Source of the DNA: Lactobacillus sp. ESL0246
GTDB lineage: Bacteria; Bacillota; Bacilli; Lactobacillales; Lactobacillaceae
Length of the DNA stretch: 64,000 nt
NCBI RefSeq assembly: GCF_003692965.1
Contig: NZ_REHC01000003.1
Coordinates: forward strand, 56,679-120,678
Direction of reading: 5' to 3'
This document shows positions 17,563 through 25,007 of this stretch, in pieces; the stretch's first letter is position 1; each line of letters opens with the position of its first letter. The notes under the pieces were generated by a model. That model was not told where the DNA came from. It saw only the letters and a list, made by a program, of their open reading frames with translations, and did not search any database. The position numbers were made by a program, and so were the translations under genes.

Positions 17563-18531
17563 TTACTTGGGTGCCTTAATTGAGTGGGGGTTAATGTCTA
17601 AAGCTTTGGCCATTTCTTTATTAACGACTAATTTTAATTGATTTGCTTTTTCAACAGGCATCTCAGCTGGTTTAGCTTTACCATCTAAAATTTTGGCCGC
17701 CATTTTTCCAGTTTGCTTTCCTAGTTCTTCATAGTCAATACCAATCGAGGCTAAACCACCAGTCTTAATTTGGTCAGTTGAACCAGCTACTAATGGGATC
17801 TTCTTTTCTTTGACGACTTTGCCAATAATTGAGGCTGCTGAGGCAAAAGTATTATCAGTTGGAACGTAAATTCCCTGAACCTTTTCTGCAAGTGTTTCCG
17901 TAACTTGTTGAACGTCATTTGTCGTATTAGCCGTTTTAACTAAGACTTTTACACCAGCTTTCTTTAAAGCAGCGATAGCTAAATCGGCTTGAATTTTAGA
18001 ATTTGCTTCTCCGGCATTGTACATAACACCGATTGTTTTTGCCTTTGGAACAATTGATAGAAGTAAACTGATTTGTTTATCAATTGAAACCATATCTGTC
18101 GTTCCTGTAATATTGCGACCGGGTTTTTTGTTCGAGTTGACTAGTTTAGCTGCCTTTAAATCTGTAACTGCAGTAACCACTGTTGGAATATCTTGAGTAG
18201 CACTAGCAATGCTTTGAGCAGCCGGTGTAGCAATTCCTAGTATTAAATCGGATTTTTCGTTAACTAATTTTTCGCTCATACTTTTTAAATTATCTTGACT
18301 ATTTTGCGCGTTTTGGTAATCAATTTTAAGATTTTTGCCTTCCGTGTAGCCACCTTCTTTTAGTCCTTCTTTAAAACCTTGGTAGGCTTTATCTAAAGAA
18401 GGATGTTGTACAACTTGTAAAACTCCAACATGCTTTACGCTTGAGGTGCTATTAGCTTTTTTGTTACTACAACCACCTAATACTAATAAGCTGGCTAAAC
18501 TAATACCTGCAATTATTTTTTTAATATTCAT
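17563..18531 (-). CDS. ABC importer substrate-binding lipoprotein (TrpX family)
   Basis: The start is ATG 18531, behind GGAGG, giving MNIKKIIAGISLASLLVLGG and then Cys21, a clear lipobox. A longer reading from 18570 would run through the attenuator hairpin and is rejected. The 322-residue mature protein is a type I periplasmic-binding fold of the DUF534/TrpX group (GVLQVVQHPSLDKAYQGFKE, IGVMYNAGEANS, GIDYEELGKQTGKMAAKIL). TrpX relatives are linked to tryptophan uptake, but the leader peptide here encodes Tyr and Phe rather than Trp, so tyrosine or phenylalanine is the more likely ligand. It is first in a three-gene minus-strand operon. Confidence 0.87.
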   Translation of the reverse strand: MNIKKIIAGISLASLLVLGGCSNKKANSTSSVKHVGVLQVVQHPSLDKAYQGFKEGLKEGGYTEGKNLKIDYQNAQNSQDNLKSMSEKLVNEKSDLILGIATPAAQSIASATQDIPTVVTAVTDLKAAKLVNSNKKPGRNITGTTDMVSIDKQISLLLSIVPKAKTIGVMYNAGEANSKIQADLAIAALKKAGVKVLVKTANTTNDVQQVTETLAEKVQGIYVPTDNTFASAASIIGKVVKEKKIPLVAGSTDQIKTGGLASIGIDYEELGKQTGKMAAKILDGKAKPAEMPVEKANQLKLVVNKEMAKALDINPHSIKAPK

Positions 18532-18558
18532 CGTGTTTCCTCCATATTCTGTAACGAC

Positions 18559-18587
18559 AAAAATACCCACTCATTTCTGAGTGGGTA
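18559..18587 (-). terminator. Attenuator terminator upstream of the importer operon
   Basis: On the minus strand TACCCACTCA, loop GAAA, and TGAGTGGGTA form a perfect 10-bp stem followed by TTTTTG. It ends 27 bp before the binding-protein ATG, downstream of the promoter, so it must be bypassed for operon expression. Its 5' arm is complementary to the 3' arm of the preceding hairpin. Confidence 0.85.
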
Positions 18588-18723
18588 CACAAATTGATAT
18601 TAAACAATAATTGCGGTTAACCACTCAGATACTATGTGGCTAACCGTAATTTAAAGGGCTTTAGCCATCATAGATAAATTCAAACTAGAATATGTTCGAA
18701 TTCATCTATGATGAACCCAAACT

Positions 18724-18789
18724 TTATCTAAAATAGCTAAAGTAATAGCGGTTATTCAGTTGTAAGTTAGGTTTTAAATTGATATTCAT
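18724..18789 (-). CDS. Leader peptide rich in Tyr and Phe codons
   Basis: This is a 21-codon ORF on the minus strand from ATG 18789 to TAA at 18724-18726, with GGAGGT 8 nt upstream of the start. The second half reads NNRYYFSYFR, so five of six consecutive codons near the end are aromatic: TAT, TAC, TTT, AGC, TAT, TTT. It lies between a consensus promoter and an intrinsic terminator ahead of an amino-acid ABC importer. This is the arrangement of classical ribosome-mediated attenuators such as those of the phe or trp operons. It encodes no Trp. The peptide probably has no function beyond being translated. Confidence 0.75.
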   Translation of the reverse strand: MNINLKPNLQLNNRYYFSYFR

Positions 18790-18819
18790 TAAAATTTACC
18801 TCCAACCTTAATGACAAAA

Positions 18820-18848
18820 ATTATAAAATATGAAAAAGATAATGTCAA
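18820..18848 (-). promoter_or_regulatory. Consensus sigma-A promoter of the attenuated importer operon
   Basis: On the minus strand TTGACA (18848-18843) and TATAAT (18825-18820) are both perfect consensus hexamers with a 17-bp spacer. Transcription would start near 18813, about 24 nt before the leader-peptide ATG. Such a strong promoter in front of a terminator suggests that control acts after initiation. Confidence 0.85.
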
Positions 18849-18975
18849 GCCGTATTTTAAATAAATATTTATTCTATAGTGCTTTTAAAAACGACTTAAG
18901 AAAACGAATTCACAAATTAACTATAGTTGAATATAATTGAGTCTAAAGCTATACATAGTTGAGGAGAGTAAAAAC

Positions 18976-21543
18976 ATGAAGACGGCGCAAAAGATAGTTT
19001 TAAACCAAATAGAAGAATTAGCTGATGATGAAGAAATTTGTACAAGTGATTTAGCGAGAAAATTAAATCTATCTAGATCTGTCGTCAGTCATTACCTTAA
19101 TCAGCTTGTTAAAGAAAATAAGGTTCAAAAAATCGAAGAGCGACCTGTAAAATGGCGAAAAATTTCTGTTGGTGATACTACTCCAACAGCTACTGGTGTT
19201 TTTAAAAATGTGATAGGAAATCATGGATCATTAAAGAAAATTATCGATCAGTTATGTGCAGCAGCCATTTATCCTCCCAATGGACTAAATGTTTTGATTA
19301 CAGGGAAATCGGGTTCTGGTAAAAGCTTTTTAGCTAATAAGTTATATGATTATGCTAAAAGTAAAGGTGCTATTTCCGATAAGTCGCCATATATTGTTTT
19401 AAATTGTGCTAATTACGCTAATAATCCGGAATTAATTTCCAGTATGCTATTTGGTTATGTGAGGGGAGCTTTTACAGGTGCAGATTCTGAAAAAAATGGT
19501 CTACTTAAAGAAGCTGATAATGGTTATCTTTTCTTAGATGAAGTTCATCGGTTAAATAGTGAAAATCAAGAAAAATTATTTAACTTTATTGATTCAGGAC
19601 AGTTTTATAAAGTAGGAGACAATGTTCATCCAATTAAAGCTAATGTTCGGCTAATAATGGCAACTACAGAAAAACCAGAAAATGTTTTACTTGATACTTT
19701 TTTACGCAGAGTACCGGTCCAGGTTAAACTACCAAATCTGATTTCAAGGCCAGTTGACGAGCGATTAGAACTTTTAAATGAACTATTTTATACAGAAGCA
19801 CAGCGACTTAGCAAAAAGATAGTGGTAGATAAAGAAGTTGTTTCTGCATTAATGCAAATTGATCATGCAGGAAATATTGGTTATTTAAAAAATATTATTA
19901 AAGTTTCATGCGCCACAGCATATCATGATTGGTCCAATTATCATATTATCAACTTAACATTAAAAGATGTGGTATTAAATAATTTGCAACCATTTAAGGA
20001 TTACGGAACAATTACTGTTAATCCTAGCCAAGAACCAATTTTTACATCAAACATTAGTTTAAGCCAAGAACTAATGTTTATTAATAATTCCTTGAAAGAC
20101 TTAAGTACAAATTATTCTAAGGATAATCTAACTAGGTGTAAGCTACAGATTCAAAATATTAGTAAATTTATTATAAGGGATGGATCAATAACTGGATTAC
20201 ATTTACAGCATAAAAGAGTTTTTGAAAAAGTAATTAAAAAACAGTTTGGTTTAAAAACGGCAGATTACTTAGAGACAATTGTATATGAACTTTATGAGCA
20301 TCATTTTACACCAATTTGTAATAGTACTAAATTACGTACAATTATCTTAAATCATTTTCCACGAGCCTTTCATGTGGCCAAGAATTTTTATAATATGCTT
20401 CCAATTTTAGATATACAAAGTCATAAAGGATTAACAAATATTTTGGCTATTTTACTAAGTGATTATGTGGATGAGCAAATTCAATTACGTGGATTAATGG
20501 TAGCTCATGGTGAAAATACAGCCACCAGTATTCAAACTGTTGTTAATTCACTTTGTAATAATTATCTATTTGATGCAATTGATATGCCGATAGAAGCTAA
20601 CATTTCATCGATTATCGAAGAGACAAAAAAATTGATTGCTAGTTATAATACATCTAATGGTTTTATTTTAATGGTTGATATGGGGTCATTAAGTCAGCTT
20701 TATACCCAAATTAGTTCACAATTAAATGGCGATTTACTAGTAGTTAATAATTTAACAACCTTGACAGCTCTTGACTTAGCTCTAAAAATGAAACAAAATC
20801 TATCATTTAAGCAAATAGCGCAGGAAGCAGAAAAAGATTATCAGATCAATACTAAATATTATGAAGGATTTTCTCAATCGACCAATATTCTGGTTTCTTG
20901 TATTTCTGGTTTAGGAATTGCAGAAAAGATTAGCGATATTATGCAGAAATATTTACCAGATAATATTATGGTTATCCCAATTGGCTATAATAAGTTAAAA
21001 GAAAAAATATCTAGTAAAAGTTGGTCGTATTTTAAACAGACATTATTTGTTTTAACAACGATTGATATTAGCGAAAAAGTCGAATTTAACCATATGAATC
21101 TCTATAATATATTGGATTCTACGGGGGAAAATAAACTAAATCATTGGTTAGCCCCATACTTAACCAAGAAACAATTGATAAGTTTTAATGATCAATTATT
21201 GCGTTTCTTTTCTAAGGAAGGAATTTCTGAACGTTTAAGTTTTTTGAATCCAGAAGTGGTATTAAAAGAAGTAGAAACAATTAATAAAAAATACGAAGAT
21301 TTTTACAATTTAAAATTAGATGGCAAAGTTAAATTAAATCTTTATATGCATATAGCATTAATGATTGAACGTACAATGATGCGCAAGGGTAATTCAAGTA
21401 TAGTTCAACCAAAAACAGAGAAAGAAAAAATCTTTTTTAAGGTTACACGTAGTATTTTTCAACCAGTTGAGTTAAAGTACAATATCCAAATATCATATTA
21501 TGAAATATCGCTTTTATACGAATTGTTTAAACAGTTTATATAG
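18976..21543 (+). CDS. levR: Sigma-54-dependent PTS operon activator, LevR/ManR family
   Basis: The start is ATG 18976 behind GAGGAG at 18961-18966; an earlier ATG at 18937 adds 13 residues without a ribosome site. The 855-residue protein has an N-terminal winged helix (about 20-45, SDLARKLNLSRSVVSHYLNQ) and an AAA+ domain with Walker A GKSGSGKSF at 110-118. The sigma-54-contacting GAFTGA loop is at 164-169 and Walker B is YLFLDEVHRL. PTS regulation, EIIA-like and EIIB-like domains follow (SHKGLTNILA, LRGLMVAHGENTATSIQTVV, MVDMGSL, NILVSCISGLGIAEKI). LevR-type proteins are controlled by PTS phosphorylation and activate sigma-54 RNA polymerase. The target is the PTS operon starting 81 bp downstream. 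Confidence 0.93.
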   Translation: MKTAQKIVLNQIEELADDEEICTSDLARKLNLSRSVVSHYLNQLVKENKVQKIEERPVKWRKISVGDTTPTATGVFKNVIGNHGSLKKIIDQLCAAAIYPPNGLNVLITGKSGSGKSFLANKLYDYAKSKGAISDKSPYIVLNCANYANNPELISSMLFGYVRGAFTGADSEKNGLLKEADNGYLFLDEVHRLNSENQEKLFNFIDSGQFYKVGDNVHPIKANVRLIMATTEKPENVLLDTFLRRVPVQVKLPNLISRPVDERLELLNELFYTEAQRLSKKIVVDKEVVSALMQIDHAGNIGYLKNIIKVSCATAYHDWSNYHIINLTLKDVVLNNLQPFKDYGTITVNPSQEPIFTSNISLSQELMFINNSLKDLSTNYSKDNLTRCKLQIQNISKFIIRDGSITGLHLQHKRVFEKVIKKQFGLKTADYLETIVYELYEHHFTPICNSTKLRTIILNHFPRAFHVAKNFYNMLPILDIQSHKGLTNILAILLSDYVDEQIQLRGLMVAHGENTATSIQTVVNSLCNNYLFDAIDMPIEANISSIIEETKKLIASYNTSNGFILMVDMGSLSQLYTQISSQLNGDLLVVNNLTTLTALDLALKMKQNLSFKQIAQEAEKDYQINTKYYEGFSQSTNILVSCISGLGIAEKISDIMQKYLPDNIMVIPIGYNKLKEKISSKSWSYFKQTLFVLTTIDISEKVEFNHMNLYNILDSTGENKLNHWLAPYLTKKQLISFNDQLLRFFSKEGISERLSFLNPEVVLKEVETINKKYEDFYNLKLDGKVKLNLYMHIALMIERTMMRKGNSSIVQPKTEKEKIFFKVTRSIFQPVELKYNIQISYYEISLLYELFKQFI

Positions 21544-21560
21544 GAATGTTTAACCATAAA

Positions 21561-21597
21561 AAAAGAAGTGTTTAAAAAATAAACACTTCTTTTTTTA
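21561..21597 (+). terminator. Terminator of levR
   Basis: AGAAGTGTTTA and TAAACACTTCT form an 11-bp stem around a short A-rich loop, followed by seven T residues. It isolates levR from the sigma-54 operon, so the PTS genes depend on their own promoter. Confidence 0.85.
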
Positions 21598-21623
21598 TAC
21601 CAATAGATATGTATTTTTAGCAG

Positions 21624-21640
21624 TTGGCATGATTATTGCT
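21624..21640 (+). promoter_or_regulatory. Sigma-54 (-24/-12) promoter of the PTS operon
   Basis: TTGGCAT-N5-TTGCT matches the sigma-54 consensus TGGCAC-N5-TTGC(A/T), with the invariant GG at 21626-21627 and GC at 21638-21639 in the required spacing. It lies 40 bp before the EIIA start codon, between a LevR-type activator with a GAFTGA loop and an operon encoding sigma-54 itself. The activator binding site must lie upstream, near the levR terminator; I do not see a clear inverted repeat apart from that hairpin. Confidence 0.9.
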
Positions 21641-21679
21641 AATAAGGAAATGAAACACAAAGATATAAAAGGAGAGAAT

Positions 21680-22096
21680 ATGACAGAAATATTAGTAGCA
21701 AGTCATGGCCACTTTGCTAGTGGTTTAAAAAATTCAATTGAAATTTTAACGGGCATGGGAGATAAGATACAGACAATTGATGCATATGTCGATCAGTCTG
21801 ATTATACAAAGCAAATTATAAGATTTATTGAAAATGCACAACACCCAGCAGTTATTTTCACAGATTTAAAGGGAGGAAGTGTTAATCAAAAAGTAGTCTT
21901 AGAAGCAGTTAATAAAAAAAATATTTTTGTAGTAACTCAAACTAATCTTGCGATCGTAATGGCAGTTTTACTTGATAATGAGAAATTAACCAGAGATCAC
22001 ATACAGGATTTAATTAATCAAAGCCAAGTAGAATTGTGTCAAATTGATGATAGTCAAACTGAATCGAATGATTCAGATGGAGATTTTTTTGAATAG
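21680..22096 (+). CDS. PTS mannose/fructose family EIIA component
   Basis: The start is ATG 21680 behind AAAGGAGAG. An ATG at 21629 lies inside the sigma-54 promoter and is rejected. The 138-residue protein starts MTEILVASHGHFASGLKNS, with the phosphorylated histidine in the SHG motif (H9), and has a typical EIIA-Man core (VIFTDLKGGSVNQKV). It accepts phosphate from HPr and passes it to EIIB. It is the first gene of the sigma-54 operon. Confidence 0.92.
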   Translation: MTEILVASHGHFASGLKNSIEILTGMGDKIQTIDAYVDQSDYTKQIIRFIENAQHPAVIFTDLKGGSVNQKVVLEAVNKKNIFVVTQTNLAIVMAVLLDNEKLTRDHIQDLINQSQVELCQIDDSQTESNDSDGDFFE

Positions 22097-22107
22097 GGAG
22101 AAGAAAA

Positions 22108-22599
22108 ATGATTGCACAATTAAGAGTAGACGACCGTTTAATTCATGGTCAGGTTGCACTAGTGTGGACCAAAGAATTAAATACGCCAGGAATTGTTGTT
22201 GCAAATGATAATGCGGCAAATAATACCATGGTTCAAATGACTTTGAAAATGGCTACTCCTACGGGAAAGAAGTTATTGATTCGAACAGTTGATGATGCAA
22301 TTAAGGTGTTCAATAATCCTAAGGGAAGTGATATGAGAATTTTTGCGTTAACTAATAACATTGAAGATGCACTTAAAATTGCTAAAAATGTTAAAGAAAT
22401 TGATGGGATTAATGTTGCCAATGTAGGTCGTTTTGCTAATGATGCAAATAAAGGAGTTCAGTTATCATCCACTTTGATGCTATCTGAACAAGAATTAACT
22501 TCATTAAAGGAATTAGCTGAATTAGATATTCCAGTATTTAATCAAGTTGTTCCTAGTAACGTAAAAACACCAATTAAGTCTTTATTGAAAGGAAAATAA
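22108..22599 (+). CDS. PTS mannose/fructose/sorbose family EIIB component
   Basis: This 163-residue protein begins MIAQLRVDDRLIHGQVA, in which H13 is the phosphorylated residue of this family. It is a separate polypeptide rather than fused to EIIA. It passes phosphate to the incoming sugar at the EIIC/EIID complex. A good ribosome site (GGGAGAAG) lies in the 11-bp gap after EIIA. LevR control suggests fructose, mannose or a related sugar; specificity cannot be read from EIIB. Confidence 0.94.
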   Translation: MIAQLRVDDRLIHGQVALVWTKELNTPGIVVANDNAANNTMVQMTLKMATPTGKKLLIRTVDDAIKVFNNPKGSDMRIFALTNNIEDALKIAKNVKEIDGINVANVGRFANDANKGVQLSSTLMLSEQELTSLKELAELDIPVFNQVVPSNVKTPIKSLLKGK

Positions 22600-22620
22600 T
22601 TACTGTAAAGGAGGATAACT

Positions 22621-23460
22621 ATGATACAAACAGCTTTTTTGGCAGCGTTATGTGTATTTGTCTGTCTCGGTGGTAATTGGCTCTGGGGTCAGACAATGAT
22701 AGAACGTCCATTAATTGTCGGTACAATTACCGGTTTAATTATGGGTAATATGCAAACTGGTATTTTAATTGGCGCTTCTCTTGAAGCTATTTTTATGGGA
22801 GCGGTTGATATTGGTGGGGCACTTTCGGCTGAACCAGTTACAGCTACCGTCTTAGCAACGACTTTTGCTATTACTTTAGGAGTAAATACAAAAGCGGCGC
22901 TTGCATTGGCTGTTCCAATTGGCGTATTTGCTGCATTTATTTTGATGTTCATGAAAAACGTTGTTATGAACATCTTTGCTCCAATGGTTGATAAAGTAGC
23001 CAATGATGATAATGTCAGAGGTTTGACCTGGCTCCATTTTGGCATGTGGTTTTTAAATTATTTTGTTTTTTCGTTAGTAACTTTTTTTGCTGTTTTAGCT
23101 GGTGCTCGTCCTGTTCAGCAGTTAGTTGCACGAATCCCAGCTAATCTTATGTCTGGATTAGCTGCAACAGGTGGTCTTCTTCCAGCTGTTGGTTTTGCTA
23201 TTTTGATGAGGATGTTATGGAGTAAGCAGTTATCCCCATATTACTTTTTAGGATTTGTTTTAGCAGCCTATTTAAATCTTCCATCTGTAGCAGTAGCAGC
23301 TGTGGGTATTATTATCGTTGCTATTCAATGGATGCGTGATAAACAACTAATGGATCTAGAAAATAGGCAGAAGCAAACCTTGGCTAAATCTGATGCAATA
23401 ATTGCAAACAATAATTCTGAAACAACAGCAACGCAAGAAGAGGAGGACTTTTTCTCATGA
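22621..23460 (+). CDS. PTS mannose/fructose/sorbose family EIIC component
   Basis: The product is 279 residues, a polytopic membrane protein with the family signature around GASLEAIFMGAVDIGGALSA and LMSGLAATGGLLPAVGFAIL. With EIID it forms the sugar channel. An AAGGAGG ribosome site precedes the ATG. The C-terminal tail of about 35 residues is hydrophilic and ends EEEDFFS. The last codons overlap the EIID start by 4 bp (ATGA), so the two are coupled. Confidence 0.94.
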   Translation: MIQTAFLAALCVFVCLGGNWLWGQTMIERPLIVGTITGLIMGNMQTGILIGASLEAIFMGAVDIGGALSAEPVTATVLATTFAITLGVNTKAALALAVPIGVFAAFILMFMKNVVMNIFAPMVDKVANDDNVRGLTWLHFGMWFLNYFVFSLVTFFAVLAGARPVQQLVARIPANLMSGLAATGGLLPAVGFAILMRMLWSKQLSPYYFLGFVLAAYLNLPSVAVAAVGIIIVAIQWMRDKQLMDLENRQKQTLAKSDAIIANNNSETTATQEEEDFFS

Positions 23461-24284
23461 AATTAACTAAAAGCGTTTCACCTCAAGACAAAAAGATTAT
23501 TAATCGTATTTTTTGGAGATCATTTACGGTATTTGCAAGTCGAGTAGGTGCAACAAAAGCACATGCACCGGGATTCATGTATTCAATCATGCCAGCACTG
23601 GATAAATATTATGAAAAAGATAAAGCTGGACATCGTGAAGCTATGATGAGACATACTACTTGGTATAACATTACTCAGAATGTTGGTACGTTCGTAATGG
23701 GACTTGTTGCTTCGATGGAAAAGAAAACGGCTCAGGATCCGAACTTTGATCCTGAAACAACGGTTGCTATTAAAACTTCTTTAATGGGACCACTGTCTGG
23801 AATTGGCGATTCAATTTTTTGGGGTGTTCTACGTGTAATTGCTGCTGGTATAGGTATTAGCTTAGCCAGTCAAGGTTCAGTTTTGGGTCCCTTGTTATTT
23901 TTGATTATTTATAATGTTCCATCCATTTTGGCACGTTATTATCTTACTTACATGGGGTTTACACTGGGCGACACTTTTATTCAAGACATGTATAAAAGTG
24001 GAAGTATGCAATTATTGAATAAAGCTGCGTCAACATTGGGATTAATGATGATTGGTTGTATGACAGCAACAATGGTTCAATTTAAATCAAAACTGAGTAT
24101 TCCAATTACTGGTGGTAAACCGATTTTGATTCAAACTTATTTTGATCAGTTATGGAAGGGACTAATTCCTTTACTTTTAACGCTCTGCTGCTACTGGTTA
24201 CTATCGAAAAAAGTTAATGTTAATTGGATTTTACTTGGTGTTTTGATTTTAGCAATTATTTTAGGGTTAATAGGAGTGGTTTGA
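23457..24284 (+). CDS. PTS mannose/fructose/sorbose family EIID component
   Basis: This 275-residue protein has the EIID features: an amphipathic N-terminus, then a large cytoplasmic region (HAPGFMYSIMPALDKYY, RHTTWYNITQNVGTFVMGLV, TSLMGPLSGIGDSIFWG) and C-terminal membrane helices ending LILAIILGLIGVV. It completes the translocator with EIIC. The next gene starts at the base after its stop codon. Confidence 0.94.
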   Translation: MKLTKSVSPQDKKIINRIFWRSFTVFASRVGATKAHAPGFMYSIMPALDKYYEKDKAGHREAMMRHTTWYNITQNVGTFVMGLVASMEKKTAQDPNFDPETTVAIKTSLMGPLSGIGDSIFWGVLRVIAAGIGISLASQGSVLGPLLFLIIYNVPSILARYYLTYMGFTLGDTFIQDMYKSGSMQLLNKAASTLGLMMIGCMTATMVQFKSKLSIPITGGKPILIQTYFDQLWKGLIPLLLTLCCYWLLSKKVNVNWILLGVLILAIILGLIGVV

Positions 24285-24989
24285 GTGAATGTTGCGGTAA
24301 CACTACCAGAAATTATTATCAGACTATTACTATCCGTGATAACTGCAAGTGTTATCGGTTTTGATCGTGAACATAAAAATAGACCTGCTGGAATCAAGAC
24401 ACATGTTCTAGTTTGTGTTGGTGCATGTATAATTGCTCTAATCCAGAAAAAAATTGGATTTGATGCCTTACAAATTGCTCTAGCAAAGCCTAGATTAGCA
24501 GGAGTTGTTCGGGCCGATGAAGCAAGATTAATTGCACAAGTTGTTTCAGGAATTGGATTTCTAGGAGCAGGAACAATTTTGGTTCAACATCGAACAATTT
24601 TGGGTTTAACAACAGCGGCTAGTTTATGGGCAGTTGCTGGTGTTGGATTAGCTTTTGGAATGGGGGACTACAGTATCGGAATTGCCGGTTCAATAGTCGT
24701 TATTGTTGTTTTAGTTTTTTCAAAAAAATTGATTAATATTCATCCTATGAAAAAGCTGGAAATAGAGTACAAACATAAAGTTGAAACAAAAGAATTCATT
24801 AACGATTACTTTACTAAGCAAGGTATCACTGTGGTAAACGTTGATTTTAAAGTAAGGCAGGCAATGAATAATATCGTTTATGTTAATATATATGATATTG
24901 AGATGCCACGGTCAATTGATTATGCAAGCGTAATCGAAGATCTTTCCATGAATAAAAATGTGGTAGAAGTTCAGCTAGTAAGTATTTGA
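24285..24989 (+). CDS. MgtC/SapB family membrane protein
   Basis: This 234-residue protein starts at GTG 24285, immediately after the EIID stop. It has the MgtC/SapB hallmarks: LLLSVITASVIGFDREHKNR with the conserved (G/D)xxRE region, AGIKTHVLVCVGACIIAL, VVSGIGFLGAGTIL and TAASLWAVAGVGLAFGMG, about five membrane segments in all. A cytoplasmic C-terminal domain of about 75 residues follows, ACT-like in character. MgtC proteins are linked to magnesium limitation and control of membrane ATPases in other bacteria. Its position between a PTS and rpoN is unusual, and a role in sugar uptake is only inferred. Confidence 0.88.
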   Translation: MNVAVTLPEIIIRLLLSVITASVIGFDREHKNRPAGIKTHVLVCVGACIIALIQKKIGFDALQIALAKPRLAGVVRADEARLIAQVVSGIGFLGAGTILVQHRTILGLTTAASLWAVAGVGLAFGMGDYSIGIAGSIVVIVVLVFSKKLINIHPMKKLEIEYKHKVETKEFINDYFTKQGITVVNVDFKVRQAMNNIVYVNIYDIEMPRSIDYASVIEDLSMNKNVVEVQLVSI

Positions 24990-25007
24990 TTTATAGGAGA
25001 TAAGGTG

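Larger units (their letters stand above)
18532..18853 (-). promoter_or_regulatory. Leader region: predicted leader-peptide transcription attenuator
   Basis: Reading along the minus strand: a consensus promoter (18843-18848 and 18820-18825), a leader-peptide gene (18724-18789), then a chain of segments that can pair with one neighbour or the next. CTTTAGC inside the Tyr/Phe codons can pair with GCTAAAG. The overlapping GGCTAA can pair with TTAGCC. GTTAGCCAC can pair with GTGGTTAAC. CTGAGTGG can pair with CCACTCAG, which is the 5' arm of the terminator at 18559-18587. A long hairpin around CATCATAGAT/ATCTATGATG lies between the first pair. Ribosome stalling at the aromatic codons would shift pairing down the chain and decide whether the terminator forms. 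Pairings were found by eye and no energies were computed. Confidence 0.75.

Noticed and set aside
18532..18570. Longer N-terminus for the TrpX-like binding protein (start at 18570)
   Set aside because: It would translate part of the attenuator terminator and spoil the signal peptide. ATG 18531 has GGAGG and a normal lipoprotein start.
21629..21679. Longer EIIA start at 21629
   Set aside because: The ATG is part of the -24 element of the sigma-54 promoter, upstream of any possible transcription start. ATG 21680 has a good ribosome site.
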